64,000 nucleotides of DNA from Microcella sp. (lineage in GTDB: Bacteria; Actinomycetota; Actinomycetes; Actinomycetales; Microbacteriaceae), in NCBI RefSeq assembly GCF_025808395.1, contig NZ_CP075524.1:1550001-1614000 (forward strand), read 5' to 3'. How positions within the stretch are numbered: the stretch's first letter is position 1; every line of letters begins with the position of its first letter. This document shows positions 26,018 to 36,869 of the stretch, piece after piece. Both the position numbers and the translations under genes were made by a program. The notes under the pieces were generated by a model. That model searched no databases. It saw only the letters and a program-made list of their open reading frames with translations, and was not told the origin of the DNA.

Positions 26018-27300
26018 CTACGCCTTGATGTACGGTTTGCCCGACGCGGCTGGCGCTCGCGACATGCCCACGAGGCCGGCGACCGCGAAGATCGTCACGA
26101 GGTAGGGCAGCATGAGCATGAACTCGCTCGGCACCGGTGAGCCCACGATCGACAGCGTCGACTGCAGGTTGGTCGCGAAGCCGAACAGCAGAGCAGCCAG
26201 AGTGGCCTTGATGGGGTTCCACTGACCGAAGATCACGGCGGCGAGAGCGATGAAGCCCGCGCCGTTCGTCATCTCTTTCGTGAACGAGCCGATCGCCGCG
26301 AGGGTGAAGAACGCGCCGCCACCGCCGACGATGGCACCGGCGAGCAGCACGTTCCAGAACCGGGTCGCGCGCACATTGATGCCGACGGTGTCTGCGGCCT
26401 TCGGGTGCTCACCGACAGAGCGCAGGCGCAGGCCCCAGCGGGTCTTGAACAGTGCGAACCAGACCGTCGGCACGAGGGCGAACATGATGTAGACGATGAT
26501 CGTCTGGTTGAACAGGATCGGCCCGAGAATCGGGATATCGCTCAGCAGCGGAATCGAGATGCGCTGAAAACGGTCTGGCTTGTTGAAGAGCTCGGGGTCG
26601 GCGACCATCACGGTCGAGTAGAAGAAGCTCGTGAGCCCGATGACGAGCACATTGAGCACGACACCGACGATCACCTGGTCGACGAGGTACTTGATCGCGA
26701 ACGAGGCCAAGATCACCGAGACGAGGGCACCCGCGAACATGGCAGCGAGCAGGCCGACGATGGCCGAACCGGTCAGCGTGGCGACCATCGCGGCCACGAA
26801 GGCTCCGGCCAGCAGCTGGCCCTCGATGGCGATGTTCACGACGCCGACGCGTTCAGAGATGACACCGCCGAGTGAGCCGAAGATGAGCGGCGTGCTCACC
26901 GTCAGGGCGCCAGCCAGCAGGCCCACGAGCGGCACGGTCGACCCGGCAGCGGCCCAGGTCAAGAAGCCGAGCAGGAACAAGATCGCGAAGATCGTCGTCA
27001 GCCACAGCGGCACCTTGCGCGCCGACCGCACGAGCAAGAAGGCGTAGACCGCGATGGCGACCATGAGCACCACGGTGGCGATGCCGGTCGCGTTGGCCGG
27101 CAGCACGATCGGGGCGAGCACGATGGCATCGCTGTCGTTGCTCAGCCGGTAGGTGGTGTCGCCGCCACGAGCGAGGCCGATGAACAGCACGGCACCGAGC
27201 ACGGCGAAGATCGCGAACGCGATCGGCGCCTTCCAGCTGCGCACCACGATGGTCGAGGGCGCGAGCCCTGAGCCTGAGTCTCGAGTGGTCGTCACGGCGC

Positions 27301-27304
<4 letters not shown>
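26018..27304 (-). CDS. Nucleoside ABC importer permease, second subunit
   Basis: Membrane permease of the BPD_transp_2 (sugar/nucleoside) class, 428 residues with nine or more helices. The core has the family motifs G-V-V-N-I-A-I-E-G-Q, V-G-E-H-P-K-A-A-D-T-V-G-I-N and a late G-A-G-F-I-A-L-A-A-V-I-F-G. It has a longer N-terminal segment with two extra helices than typical YufQ-like proteins. GTG 27304 overlaps the first permease stop and is preceded by GAGGAG. Confidence 0.9.
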
Positions 27305-28580
<1,276 letters not shown>

Positions 28581-28584
<4 letters not shown>

Positions 28585-30095
28585 GCTGCAGCCTCCGTCG
28601 GTGCTTCTCCGGCCATCATGAGACCGAGTACGTCTCGGGGGGTGTCTCCTGGCACGATGCCGACGATGCGACCCCGATACATGACGGCGACGCGATCGGC
28701 GAGCGCCGCCACTTCGTCGAGCTCGGTCGAGACGACGATGACGGGAATACCGGCATCGCGCGTGGCGACGATGCGCTTGTGCACGAACTCGATCGAGCCC
28801 ACGTCGAGACCTCGCGTCGGCTGCGCCGCGACGAAGAGGCTGAGGTCGCGGCTCAGCTCGCGCGCGAGCACGACCTTCTGCTGGTTGCCGCCCGAGAGGC
28901 TGCTGGCTTTCGACGTGATGCCCTGCGTGCGCACATCGAACTCGGCGATGCGATCGGTGGCGAACTGCGCGAGCACGGGCAGCTGCAGGGTGCCCCACTT
29001 GACGAAGGGCTCGCCCGTCGAGCGGTCGAGCATGAGGTTCTCGGCGATGGTGAAGGCACCCACGAGGCCGTCTTCGGTGCGGTCTTCAGGCACGAATCCG
29101 ACGCCGGCGTCGAGCACCTGCCGAGGGCTCTTGCCGACGAGCTCTTCATCACCGAGAGTGATCGAGCCGAGCACTCGCTCCTGCAGACCCATGATCGCCT
29201 CGGTGAGCTCGGTCTGGCCGTTGCCCTGCACCCCGGCGATCGCCAGAATCTCTCCGCGGTGCAAAGTGAAGCTCACCGAGTCGACGAGCACCTGCCCGAC
29301 ATGATCGGTCACCGTGAGGTCGGTGATGACGAGCGCCGGTTCTGCCGGTTGAGCCGGGGTCTTATCGACGGTGAGCTCGACGGCGCGGCCGACCATGAGC
29401 GAGGCCATCTCGACGTTCGTCGCCGTCGGCTCGACCTCTCCGACCACCTTGCCGAGCCGGATGACGGTGATGCGATCGGCCACCTCGCGCACCTCGCGCA
29501 GCTTGTGGGTGATGAACACGATCGAGGTGCCTTCGTCGCGCAGCTGCCGCATGATGCCCATGAGCTCGTCGGTCTCTTGCGGGGTGAGCACGGCAGTGGG
29601 CTCGTCGAAGACGAGCACGTTGGCGTTGCGCGAGAGCGCCTTGATGATCTCGACGCGCTGCTGCACGCCGACGGGCAGGTCTTCGATCTTCGCGTCTGGG
29701 TCGATGTTGAAGCCGAAGCGACTCGAGATCTCGTGCACCATCGCTCGAGCTGCCTCGAGGTCGAGCCGGCCCCCCGCCTTGGTCTGCTCGTGACCGAGCA
29801 TGACGTTCTCGGCGACCGTGAACACCGGAATGAGCATGAAGTGCTGGTGCACCATGCCGATTCCGGCGCTCATCGCGTCACCCGGGCCCGAGAAGCTCTG
29901 CACGACGTCGTCGAGCAGAATCTCGCCCTCGTCTGCCTGGTAGAGCCCGTAGAGCACGTTCATGAGGGTCGACTTGCCCGCCCCGTTCTCACCGAGCAGG
30001 CAGTGGATCTCGCCCGGCTCGACGACGAGGTCGATATGGTCATTGGCCACGAGCGCGCCGAAGCGCTTCGTGATGCCGCGAAGCTCGAGTTTCAT
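28581..30095 (-). CDS. Nucleoside ABC importer ATPase (two fused ABC domains)
   Basis: 504-residue tandem ATPase. The first domain has Walker A G-E-N-G-A-G-K-S-T (about 36-44) and Walker B V-L-V-F-D-E-P-T-A. The second has the usual altered P-loop G-V-Q-G-N-G-Q-T-E, signature L-S-G-G-N-Q-Q-K and A-A-Q-P-T-R-G-L-D. This asymmetric layout is typical of sugar/nucleoside importers. It lies between the binding protein and the two permeases; three helically phased repeats sit upstream (30226-30271). Confidence 0.93.
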
Positions 30096-30225
30096 GCCTG
30101 CGGGCCTTCCTGCGCCTCACGGGGTGACACGGCGCTGAGTCAGATCCAAGGGGGTGCGCACGCGGTCAAGAACGACGACCGCGGTGTGCTCGTGACACCA
30201 CTGTAGGCCAGAGACGCCACCGGCA

Positions 30226-30271
30226 TCTGAGCGAGATGGTGCGCATCTGAGCACGCCGGGCGATGTCTGAG
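30226..30271. repeat. Three TCTGAG boxes at exact 20-bp spacing
   Basis: TCTGAG occurs at 30226-30231, 30246-30251 and 30266-30271. The first two lie in GCATCTGAG, the third in ATGTCTGAG. They sit in the gap between the binding-protein gene and the ATPase gene, on one face of the helix. A regulator array or an internal promoter is possible; function unknown. Confidence 0.6.
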
Positions 30272-30276
30272 AACGA

Positions 30277-30309
30277 CCGAGGGAGGCCAGCAACGCTGAC
30301 CTCCCTCGG
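30277..30309 (-). terminator. Hairpin between binding-protein gene and importer ATPase gene
   Basis: CCGAGGGAGG pairs with CCTCCCTCGG and continues inward (GGCCAGC / GCTGACC with one mismatch), giving a near 17-bp stem with a 3-nt loop. Placed 19 bp after the binding-protein stop. A leaky stop or mRNA 3' cap here would keep the binding protein in excess over the transporter, a common importer design. Confidence 0.7.
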
Positions 30310-30328
30310 CGGGTGAAACGGGTGATGC

Positions 30329-31405
30329 TTACGGCGATGCCGGCGAGGTGACCTCGATCTCGCCCGCGATGATCGCGGCGATGAGCGCCTCGATCTCGCC
30401 CGAGAGCTCGGCGTCGACCGACGACTCGAAGTCGTGGAACGGCGCGAGGCCGACTCCACCGTTCTCGAGGGTTCCGACGTAGGTGCTGCTGTCGAAGTTG
30501 CCACCGGCAGCGGCCGTGACGACGTCGTACACCGCGACGGCGATGTTCTTCAGCACCGAGGTGAGCAGCAGGTCGGCGATGTCGGGGTCAGACACGAACA
30601 CGTCCTTGTCGACACCCATGAGGGCGATCGAGCGGCCCGAGTCGCGAATCGCCTCAGCAGCGCTGAAGTAGATCGGGCCACCGACGGGCAGCAGCACGTC
30701 AGCGTTCTGGTCGATGAGGCCCTGCGCCGTGGTCAGCGCCTCGGTGCCGGGAGCGAAGCCGCCCGTGAAGGCACCGGTCTGACCGTCGAGGTCCCACCCG
30801 AGAGCCTGCACTGACGTGCCCTTGACCTCGTTGTAGTGCGAGACGCCCTGCACGAAGCCGTCCATGAAGATGGTGACGGGCGGAATCGGGATGCCGCCGA
30901 AGGTGCCGACGACGCCGGTCTCTGAGTAGCTCGCTGCGGCGTAGCCCGCGAGGAACGCGGCCTCGACCGTGTTGAACAGGATCGGCTTGACGTTGTCGCC
31001 CTCGACGAAGTCGTCGATGATCGCGAAGTTGATGTCGGGGTTCGCCGCCGACGCCGTCGCGGTCGCCTCGTTGAGGAGGAAGCCGACGGTGACGATCAGG
31101 TCGCAGCCCTGGTCGACGAGGTTCTGCACGTTCGGGCCGTAGGCGTTCTCGTCGGCCGACTCGACCGCGATGAAGTCGACGCCCAGGTCGCCTGCCGCCT
31201 CTTCGATGCCGTCGTACGCGGCCTCGTTGAACGACTTGTCGTCCCATCCGCCTGCGTCAGAAACGATGCAGGGAAGGAAGTCGAGAGCCTCGGTCTCTTC
31301 GGGCGCCTCTGCCTCGGGGGCTGCGGCGCAGCCGGCGAGCACGAGGGCGCTCGCGCCGAGCAGGGCGAATGCGCCCATGCCGCGCTTGCGGGTGGTGTTG
31401 ATCAC
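30329..31405 (-). CDS. BMP-family nucleoside-binding lipoprotein
   Basis: Extracellular, lipid-anchored receptor of the ABC importer. The 358 residues start with a signal peptide ending in the lipobox L-V-L-A-G-C (Cys26), then an Ala/Glu-rich linker and a Bmp domain with I-V-S-D-A-G-G-W-D-D-K-S-F-N-E and G-V-D-K-D near the hinge. GTG 31405 is fixed by GGAGGA just upstream; the longer ORF to 31567 would run through the leader. First gene of the importer-cdd-deoA operon. Confidence 0.93.
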   Translation of the reverse strand: MINTTRKRGMGAFALLGASALVLAGCAAAPEAEAPEETEALDFLPCIVSDAGGWDDKSFNEAAYDGIEEAAGDLGVDFIAVESADENAYGPNVQNLVDQGCDLIVTVGFLLNEATATASAANPDINFAIIDDFVEGDNVKPILFNTVEAAFLAGYAAASYSETGVVGTFGGIPIPPVTIFMDGFVQGVSHYNEVKGTSVQALGWDLDGQTGAFTGGFAPGTEALTTAQGLIDQNADVLLPVGGPIYFSAAEAIRDSGRSIALMGVDKDVFVSDPDIADLLLTSVLKNIAVAVYDVVTAAAGGNFDSSTYVGTLENGGVGLAPFHDFESSVDAELSGEIEALIAAIIAGEIEVTSPASP

Positions 31406-31415
31406 TGTGTCCTCC

Positions 31416-31441
31416 AAAAAACTGCCCAGCGGGAACGCTGG
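31416..31441 (-). promoter_or_regulatory. Hairpin plus T6 tract in the leader of the binding-protein gene
   Basis: On the minus strand CCAGCG-TTCC-CGCTGG is followed 4 nt later by six Ts, then by the Shine-Dalgarno GGAGGA. A run of six Ts is rare at this GC. It could act as an attenuator or as part of a riboswitch; the stem is only 6 bp. Confidence 0.45.
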
Positions 31442-31639
31442 AGCGAATGGCTTTACGTTAGCGAACGAGACCCCCCAGAAGCAGTGTCGAAAGGCCCGGG
31501 TGACACAAGCGTTACGAAAGCGGGACTCTGCCGTAATCCCGAAGAAACGGAGGGGAGGGCGCATCAATCGTGCACCGGCGTGCGCGAATGAGCAGAATGG
31601 ATGCGCGCTCTGCGCCCCGCGCGCCGCCCCGATCTTCGG

Positions 31640-32761
31640 CTAGAGCAAGTCGTCGCGCCCCGCCAGCTTGATCGCATCGACGACGCTCTTCACCCGCTGA
31701 GCGTGCTCGCGCGTGGTCACGAGCAGAGCATCCGGAGTATCGACGACGACGATGTCGGTGACCCCGATGAGCGAAATGAGCCTGCTGCTCTGGCTCACCA
31801 CGACGCCGCTCGACGAGTCGGCGAGCACGCGCGCACCCTCGCCGAGAATGGCGAGGTCGCCCGGGCGGTTGCCCGACAGCAGCTTGGCGAGCGACGAGAA
31901 GTCTCCGACGTCGTCCCACGCGAAGTCGCCGCGCACCACGGCGAGCCGACCCGCCGCGGCCGCAGGCTCTGCCACCGAGTAGTCGATGGCGATCTTCGGC
32001 AGCAACGGCCAGACGGCGTCGACCACATCGGCCCGCGAATCGGTGTCCCACGCGGCAGCGATCTCGAGCAGCCCCTCGTGCAGCAGCGGCTCGGTCTCAC
32101 CGAGCTGCGCGAGCAGGGTGTCGGCGCGCGCGATGAACATGCCCGCGTTCCACAGGTAGTCGCCCGACTCGACGTAGGCCGTCGCCGTCGGCAGGTCGGG
32201 CTTCTCGACGAAGCAGTCGACGAGGTGCGCGTGCGGGGCGCCCTCGACCGAGAGCGCTGCACCGCGGGCGATGTAGCCGAAGCCCACCGAGGGTTCAGAC
32301 GGCGAGATGCCGATCGTGGTGATGTAGCCGGCGCGCGCTACCGCGACCGCTTCTGCCACGCTCTGCCGAAACCGTTCGGAGTCGGTGATCACATGGTCGG
32401 CCGCGAACGACCCGACGATGACATCGGGGTGACGACGATGCAGGATGGCCGCCGCGAGCCCGATCGCCGCCGACGAGTCTTTCGGCTCGCTCTCGAGCAC
32501 GATGTTCTCGTCGAGCAGATCGGGCAACTGGGCCTGCACGGCCGCGCGGTGGGCGCGCCCCGTGACGACCATGATGCCCGCGCTGCCGGCGAGCGGCAGC
32601 ACGCGGTTCCAGGTATCGCCGAGCAGAGTGTGACCGCTGCCCGTCAGGTCGTGCAAGAACTTCGGCGCCTCGGCGCGCGAGAGCGGCCAAAGCCTCGACC
32701 CGACACCACCGGCAGGAATGATGGCGTGAAAATTGGGCAGGGCCCCCTCCAGCGCGTGCAT
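31640..32761 (-). CDS. manC: Mannose-1-phosphate guanylyltransferase
   Basis: Makes GDP-mannose from mannose-1-phosphate and GTP for glycans and lipoglycans. The 373 residues include the nucleotidyl-transfer loop P-A-G-G-V-G-S-R-L-W-P-L-S-R (16-29), the F-V-E-K-P motif, W-N-A-G-M-F and W-D-D-V-G-D-F. It has no C-terminal isomerase domain, so it is monofunctional. ATG 32761 is 7 nt after TAGGGT; upstream in-frame extension is antisense to the glycosyltransferase. Confidence 0.92.
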   Translation of the reverse strand: MHALEGALPNFHAIIPAGGVGSRLWPLSRAEAPKFLHDLTGSGHTLLGDTWNRVLPLAGSAGIMVVTGRAHRAAVQAQLPDLLDENIVLESEPKDSSAAIGLAAAILHRRHPDVIVGSFAADHVITDSERFRQSVAEAVAVARAGYITTIGISPSEPSVGFGYIARGAALSVEGAPHAHLVDCFVEKPDLPTATAYVESGDYLWNAGMFIARADTLLAQLGETEPLLHEGLLEIAAAWDTDSRADVVDAVWPLLPKIAIDYSVAEPAAAAGRLAVVRGDFAWDDVGDFSSLAKLLSGNRPGDLAILGEGARVLADSSSGVVVSQSSRLISLIGVTDIVVVDTPDALLVTTREHAQRVKSVVDAIKLAGRDDLL

Positions 32762-32768
32762 GCGGGTC

Positions 32769-32774
32769 ACCCTA
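32769..32774 (-). promoter_or_regulatory. -10 box TAGGGT of manC
   Basis: TAGGGT, 7 nt before ATG 32761. Confidence 0.55.
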
Positions 32775-32852
32775 TCGGTCGACCACCGTTCACACACGGT
32801 CAACCCCCGCCGGTTAGCGTGTCGAGCAGCCGACTCGAGAGGGGCAGAGCCG

Positions 32853-34034
32853 ATGCGCGTAGCCGTGGTGAGCGAGAGCTTTCTTCCGACCGTCAACGGC
32901 GTCACCACGAGCGTCGTGCGCGTGCTCGAGCACCTGCAGTCGCGCGGCCACGAGACCGTCGTCATCGCCCCGGCGGCGGGCGCCCCCGCCGAGTACGCCG
33001 GAGCCCGGGTGGTGCCGGTGCCCGCAGTGTCGTACCGCGAGTTTCCGGTCGGCCTGCCGACCGCGATCGTGCACCGCACCCTCGCAGAGTTCGCGCCCGA
33101 CGTCGTGCACGCCGCATCGCCGTTTCTGCTCGGCGCTCACGCCATCGGGGCAGCATGGCGACTCGGCATTCCCTCGGTGGCCGTGTTCCAGACCGATGTC
33201 GCCGCCTACGCACGGCGCAATCGGCTCTCGGCGGCGACCGCCTTCGCGTGGAAGGTCGTGGCCCTCGTGCACGACAAGGCCGATCTGACCCTCGTGCCCT
33301 CGACCTCGGCACTGCGCGACCTCGAGGCGGCCGGAGTGCAGCGCCTCGACCGCTGGGGCCGCGGCGTCGACCTCGACGGCTACCACCCGCGACTGCGACG
33401 CGACCCCGCGGCGCTGGCGCTGAAGGCCGAGCTCGCCCCGCAGGGCGAGCTCGTCGTGGGCTATGTCGGCAGGCTCGCGCCCGAGAAGCAGGTAGAACGC
33501 TTCGCAGCGCTCAAGGGAGTGCCGGGCATCCGGATCGCGATCGTCGGCGACGGCCCCTCTGCACCCAGCGTGCGCGCAGCCCTGCGCGGCATGCCCGTGA
33601 CCTATCTCGGCGCCCTGCACGGGCGCGACCTGGCCCTCGCCTACGCCGCCTTCGACATCTTCGCGCACACCGGGTGCGACGAGACCTTCGGGCAGACCAT
33701 TCAAGAGGCGCAAGCGGCGGGCCTGCCCGTCATCGCCCCCTCTGCGGGCGGACCGATCGACCTCATCGACCACGGTCGCACCGGCCTGCACACCGACCCT
33801 GACGATGCGCGCGCGCTGCGCGGCGCCGTGCGAGCGCTCGTCGGCGATGCGGCGCTGCGGGCACGGCTCGGCGAAGCGGGGCGGCGCGCCGTGCTGGGGC
33901 GCACCTGGCAGGCGGTCGGCGACCAGCTCATCGAGCACTACGAGCGCGTGATCGACGCCCGCCGAACCCGCGTCGCCGACGAGGCCCGCACCATGCTGCG
34001 CCTGCTCGGGCCCGCCGGTGCTCGCCTGTTCTGA
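32853..34034 (+). CDS. GT4-family glycosyltransferase (MgtA/PimB-like)
   Basis: Transfers a sugar, probably mannose, to a lipid or glycan acceptor at the membrane. In 393 residues: N-terminal acceptor domain with S-E-S-F-L-P-T-V-N-G-V-T and H-A-A-S-P-F-L-L-G, then the donor domain with V-G-Y-V-G-R-L-A-P-E-K, and the E-x7-E motif region E-T-F-G-Q-T-I-Q-E-A-Q-A-A-G. The pattern matches actinobacterial mannosyltransferases of the MgtA type. Divergent from manC, which makes the likely donor. ATG 32853 follows GAGAGGGG. Confidence 0.88.
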   Translation: MRVAVVSESFLPTVNGVTTSVVRVLEHLQSRGHETVVIAPAAGAPAEYAGARVVPVPAVSYREFPVGLPTAIVHRTLAEFAPDVVHAASPFLLGAHAIGAAWRLGIPSVAVFQTDVAAYARRNRLSAATAFAWKVVALVHDKADLTLVPSTSALRDLEAAGVQRLDRWGRGVDLDGYHPRLRRDPAALALKAELAPQGELVVGYVGRLAPEKQVERFAALKGVPGIRIAIVGDGPSAPSVRAALRGMPVTYLGALHGRDLALAYAAFDIFAHTGCDETFGQTIQEAQAAGLPVIAPSAGGPIDLIDHGRTGLHTDPDDARALRGAVRALVGDAALRARLGEAGRRAVLGRTWQAVGDQLIEHYERVIDARRTRVADEARTMLRLLGPAGARLF

Positions 34035-34052
34035 GCACTCAGACAGGCGACG

Positions 34053-34058
34053 TAGACT
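34053..34058 (+). promoter_or_regulatory. Candidate -10 box of the sdh operon
   Basis: TAGACT about 100 nt before sdhC; a TATCGG at 34065 is an alternative. No clear -35, so tentative. The long leader and Shine-Dalgarno contrast with the leaderless genes nearby. Confidence 0.3.
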
Positions 34059-34158
34059 CTTCACTATCGGCGACCACCAGTCGAGAATCGGAATCCACAC
34101 CGGAGTCCACGTGCGTGAGCGATCGCGCGCGTCGTCACTGCCCTGAGGAGGGTTTCTC

Positions 34159-34605
34159 GTGCCAGCGAAGGCCACGGGAGCCGGAGCGAACAGCTCGCCG
34201 GCGACCATCGAAGTACCTGAACCACGCCGATCAGTCATTCCCGGCGGCACGCTGTACCGCGGCAATGAAGGCATGTGGTCGTGGGTGCTGCACCGCATCA
34301 CCGGAGTGGCGATCTACTTCTTCCTGCTCGTGCACATTCTCGACACCGCCCTCGTGCGCGTCAGCCCCGAGGCCTACAACGCGGTGATCGGCGCCTACAA
34401 GACGCCCATCATGGGGCTCGGCGAAGTGGCCCTCGTCGGCGCGATCGGTTTTCACGCGCTCAACGGCCTGCGCATCATCCTGATCGACTTCTGGGGCGTC
34501 GGCACCCGTCACCAGAAGGCGATGTTCTACATCGTGCTCGGCGTCTGGGTCGTGCTCATGATCGGGTTCACCCCCCGCCACCTGATGAACGTGTTCGGAG
34601 GCTGA
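34159..34605 (+). CDS. sdhC: Succinate dehydrogenase cytochrome b subunit
   Basis: Membrane anchor and haem-binding subunit of complex II. 148 residues with three helices. W-S-W-V-L-H-R-I-T-G-V-A is the quinone-site signature, and His in F-H-A-L-N-G-L-R is the likely haem ligand. GTG 34159 lies after GAGGAGGG. First gene of sdhCDAB. Confidence 0.95.
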   Translation: MPAKATGAGANSSPATIEVPEPRRSVIPGGTLYRGNEGMWSWVLHRITGVAIYFFLLVHILDTALVRVSPEAYNAVIGAYKTPIMGLGEVALVGAIGFHALNGLRIILIDFWGVGTRHQKAMFYIVLGVWVVLMIGFTPRHLMNVFGG

Positions 34606-34607
34606 TC

Positions 34608-35066
34608 ATGACCACCAACGACGTCACCCTCGATGCCCCCCGCACCCCCCACGCCCGCACGAAGCGCGGCATCAACTGGGAGATGGTGGGCTGGGTCTAC
34701 ATGCGCGTCTCGGGCGTGCTGCTCGTGGGGCTCATCTTCGGCCACCTGTTCGTCAACCTCATGCTGGGCGACGGCATCAGCCAGATCGACTTCGCCTTCG
34801 TCGCCGGCAAGCTCGCCGACCCGTTCTGGCAGTGGTACGACTTCTTCTTGCTCTTCTTCGCGCTCGTGCACGGCTCGAACGGCATGCGCACGATCATCAA
34901 TGACTACGTGGTGACCCCCAGCGTCCGCCGCATTCTGCACGCCGCGCTGCTGTCGTCGACGGGCGTGCTGCTCGTGCTCGGCACTCTCGTGGTCTTCACC
35001 TTCGACGCCTGCCCCGCCGGTGCCGACCCCGAACTCGTCGCCTCATTCTGCGCCGACCTTCTCTAG
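34608..35066 (+). CDS. sdhD: Succinate dehydrogenase hydrophobic membrane anchor subunit
   Basis: Second membrane anchor of complex II. 152 residues with three helices; L-V-H-G-S-N-G-M-R-T-I carries the second haem-ligand His. The first 25 residues are cytoplasmic. Starts 2 bp after sdhC and ends 12 bp before sdhA. Confidence 0.93.
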   Translation: MTTNDVTLDAPRTPHARTKRGINWEMVGWVYMRVSGVLLVGLIFGHLFVNLMLGDGISQIDFAFVAGKLADPFWQWYDFFLLFFALVHGSNGMRTIINDYVVTPSVRRILHAALLSSTGVLLVLGTLVVFTFDACPAGADPELVASFCADLL

Positions 35067-35078
35067 ACGGAGCCAGCA

Positions 35079-36869
35079 GTGACTATTGACACCCCCGCCT
35101 CAGCCGCGACTCCCGTCGTGCACGAGCACCAGTTCGACGTCGTCATCGTGGGCGCCGGCGGCGCCGGCATGCGCGCCGCGATCGAAGCCGGTCCGAACGC
35201 GAAGACCGCCGTCATCTCGAAGCTCTACCCGACGCGATCGCACACGGGCGCGGCGCAGGGCGGCATGGCCGCCGCGCTCGCGAACGTCGAAGAAGACAGC
35301 TGGGAATGGCACACCTTCGACACCGTGAAGGGTGGCGACTACCTCGTCGACCAAGACGCGGCCGAGATTCTCGCCAAAGAGGCGATCGACGCGATCATCG
35401 ACCTCGAGAACATGGGCCTTCCCTTCAACCGCACCCCCGAGGGAAAGATCGACCAGCGGCGCTTCGGCGGGCACACCCGCGACCACGGCAAGGCGCCGGT
35501 GCGCCGCGCGTGCTACGCAGCCGATCGCACCGGTCACATGATTCTGCAGACGCTGTTTCAGAACTGCGTCAAGCTCGGCATCGAGTTCTACAACGAGTAC
35601 TACGTGCTCGACCTCGTCATGAACGAGGGCAAGGCCGCGGGCGTCGTCGCCTACGAGCTCGCCACGGGTGACCTGCACGTCTTCCATGCCAAGAGCATCG
35701 TCTTCGCGACGGGCGGATTCGGCAAGATCTACAAGACGACCTCGAACGCGCACACCCTCACCGGTGACGGCGTCGGCATAGTCTGGCGCAAGGGCATCCC
35801 GCTCGAAGACATGGAGTTCTTCCAGTTTCACCCGACCGGACTGGCCGGCCTGGGCATCCTGCTCACCGAAGGCGCTCGCGGCGAGGGCGCCATTCTGCGC
35901 AACGCGAGCGGCGAGCGCTTCATGGAGCGCTACGCCCCCACCATCAAAGACCTCGCACCGCGCGACATCATCTCGCGCTGCATGGTGCAAGAGGTGGCAG
36001 AGGGCCGCGGGGCCGGGCCGAACAAAGACTACGTGCTGCTCGACTGCACCCACCTGGGCGCCGAAGTGCTCGAGACCAAGCTTCCCGACATCACCGAGTT
36101 CGCCCGCACCTACCTCGGCGTCGACCCCGTCGTCGAGCCTGTGCCCGTCATGCCGACGGCGCACTACGCGATGGGGGGTATTCCGACCAACATCAAGGCC
36201 GAGGTGCTGAGCGACAACGACACCGTCATTCCCGGGCTCTACGCCGCCGGCGAGTGCGCCTGCGTCTCGGTGCACGGCTCGAACCGCCTCGGCACCAACT
36301 CGTTGCTCGACATCAACGTCTTCGGCAAGCGGGCCGGGCGCTACTCGGTCGAATACGCCCAGAGCGCCGACTTCGTGCCCCTGCCGCCCGACCCGGCCCG
36401 CGAGGTGCGAGAACTCGTCGAGCGCCTGCGCACCTCGAACGGCACCGAGCGCGTCGCCGCCCTGCGCAAAGAGCTGCAAGACGAGATGGACAAGAACGCT
36501 CAGGTGTTCCGCACCGAAGAGAGTCTCGAGAGCGTGACGCGCACGATCGCGAATCTGCGCGAGCGCTACCAGAACATCGGCATTCATGACCGCGGCAAGC
36601 GCTTCAACACCGACCTGCTCGAAGCGATCGAGCTCGGCTTTCTGCTCGACATCGCCGAGGTCGTCGTGTTCTCTGCCCGCAACCGCAAAGAGAGCCGCGG
36701 CGGGCACATGCGCGACGACTACCCCGACCGCAACGACGCCGACTACATGCAGCACACGATGGCCTACCTGTCGGGCGACCCGCACTCGGGCGTCGCCGAC
36801 GACCACATCCGTCTCGACTGGAAGCCCGTCGTGATCACTCACTACCAGCCCATGGAGAGGAAGTACTGA
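35079..36869 (+). CDS. sdhA: Succinate dehydrogenase flavoprotein subunit
   Basis: Oxidises succinate to fumarate. The 596 residues hold the FAD fold V-I-V-G-A-G-G-A-G-M-R, the covalent FAD histidine in R-S-H-T-G-A-A-Q-G-G, the substrate region F-H-P-T-G, and the catalytic Arg in the conserved H-T-R-D-H-G-K / P-V-R-R-A-C block. Ends in a TGATG overlap with sdhB. Confidence 0.97.
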   Translation: MTIDTPASAATPVVHEHQFDVVIVGAGGAGMRAAIEAGPNAKTAVISKLYPTRSHTGAAQGGMAAALANVEEDSWEWHTFDTVKGGDYLVDQDAAEILAKEAIDAIIDLENMGLPFNRTPEGKIDQRRFGGHTRDHGKAPVRRACYAADRTGHMILQTLFQNCVKLGIEFYNEYYVLDLVMNEGKAAGVVAYELATGDLHVFHAKSIVFATGGFGKIYKTTSNAHTLTGDGVGIVWRKGIPLEDMEFFQFHPTGLAGLGILLTEGARGEGAILRNASGERFMERYAPTIKDLAPRDIISRCMVQEVAEGRGAGPNKDYVLLDCTHLGAEVLETKLPDITEFARTYLGVDPVVEPVPVMPTAHYAMGGIPTNIKAEVLSDNDTVIPGLYAAGECACVSVHGSNRLGTNSLLDINVFGKRAGRYSVEYAQSADFVPLPPDPAREVRELVERLRTSNGTERVAALRKELQDEMDKNAQVFRTEESLESVTRTIANLRERYQNIGIHDRGKRFNTDLLEAIELGFLLDIAEVVVFSARNRKESRGGHMRDDYPDRNDADYMQHTMAYLSGDPHSGVADDHIRLDWKPVVITHYQPMERKY

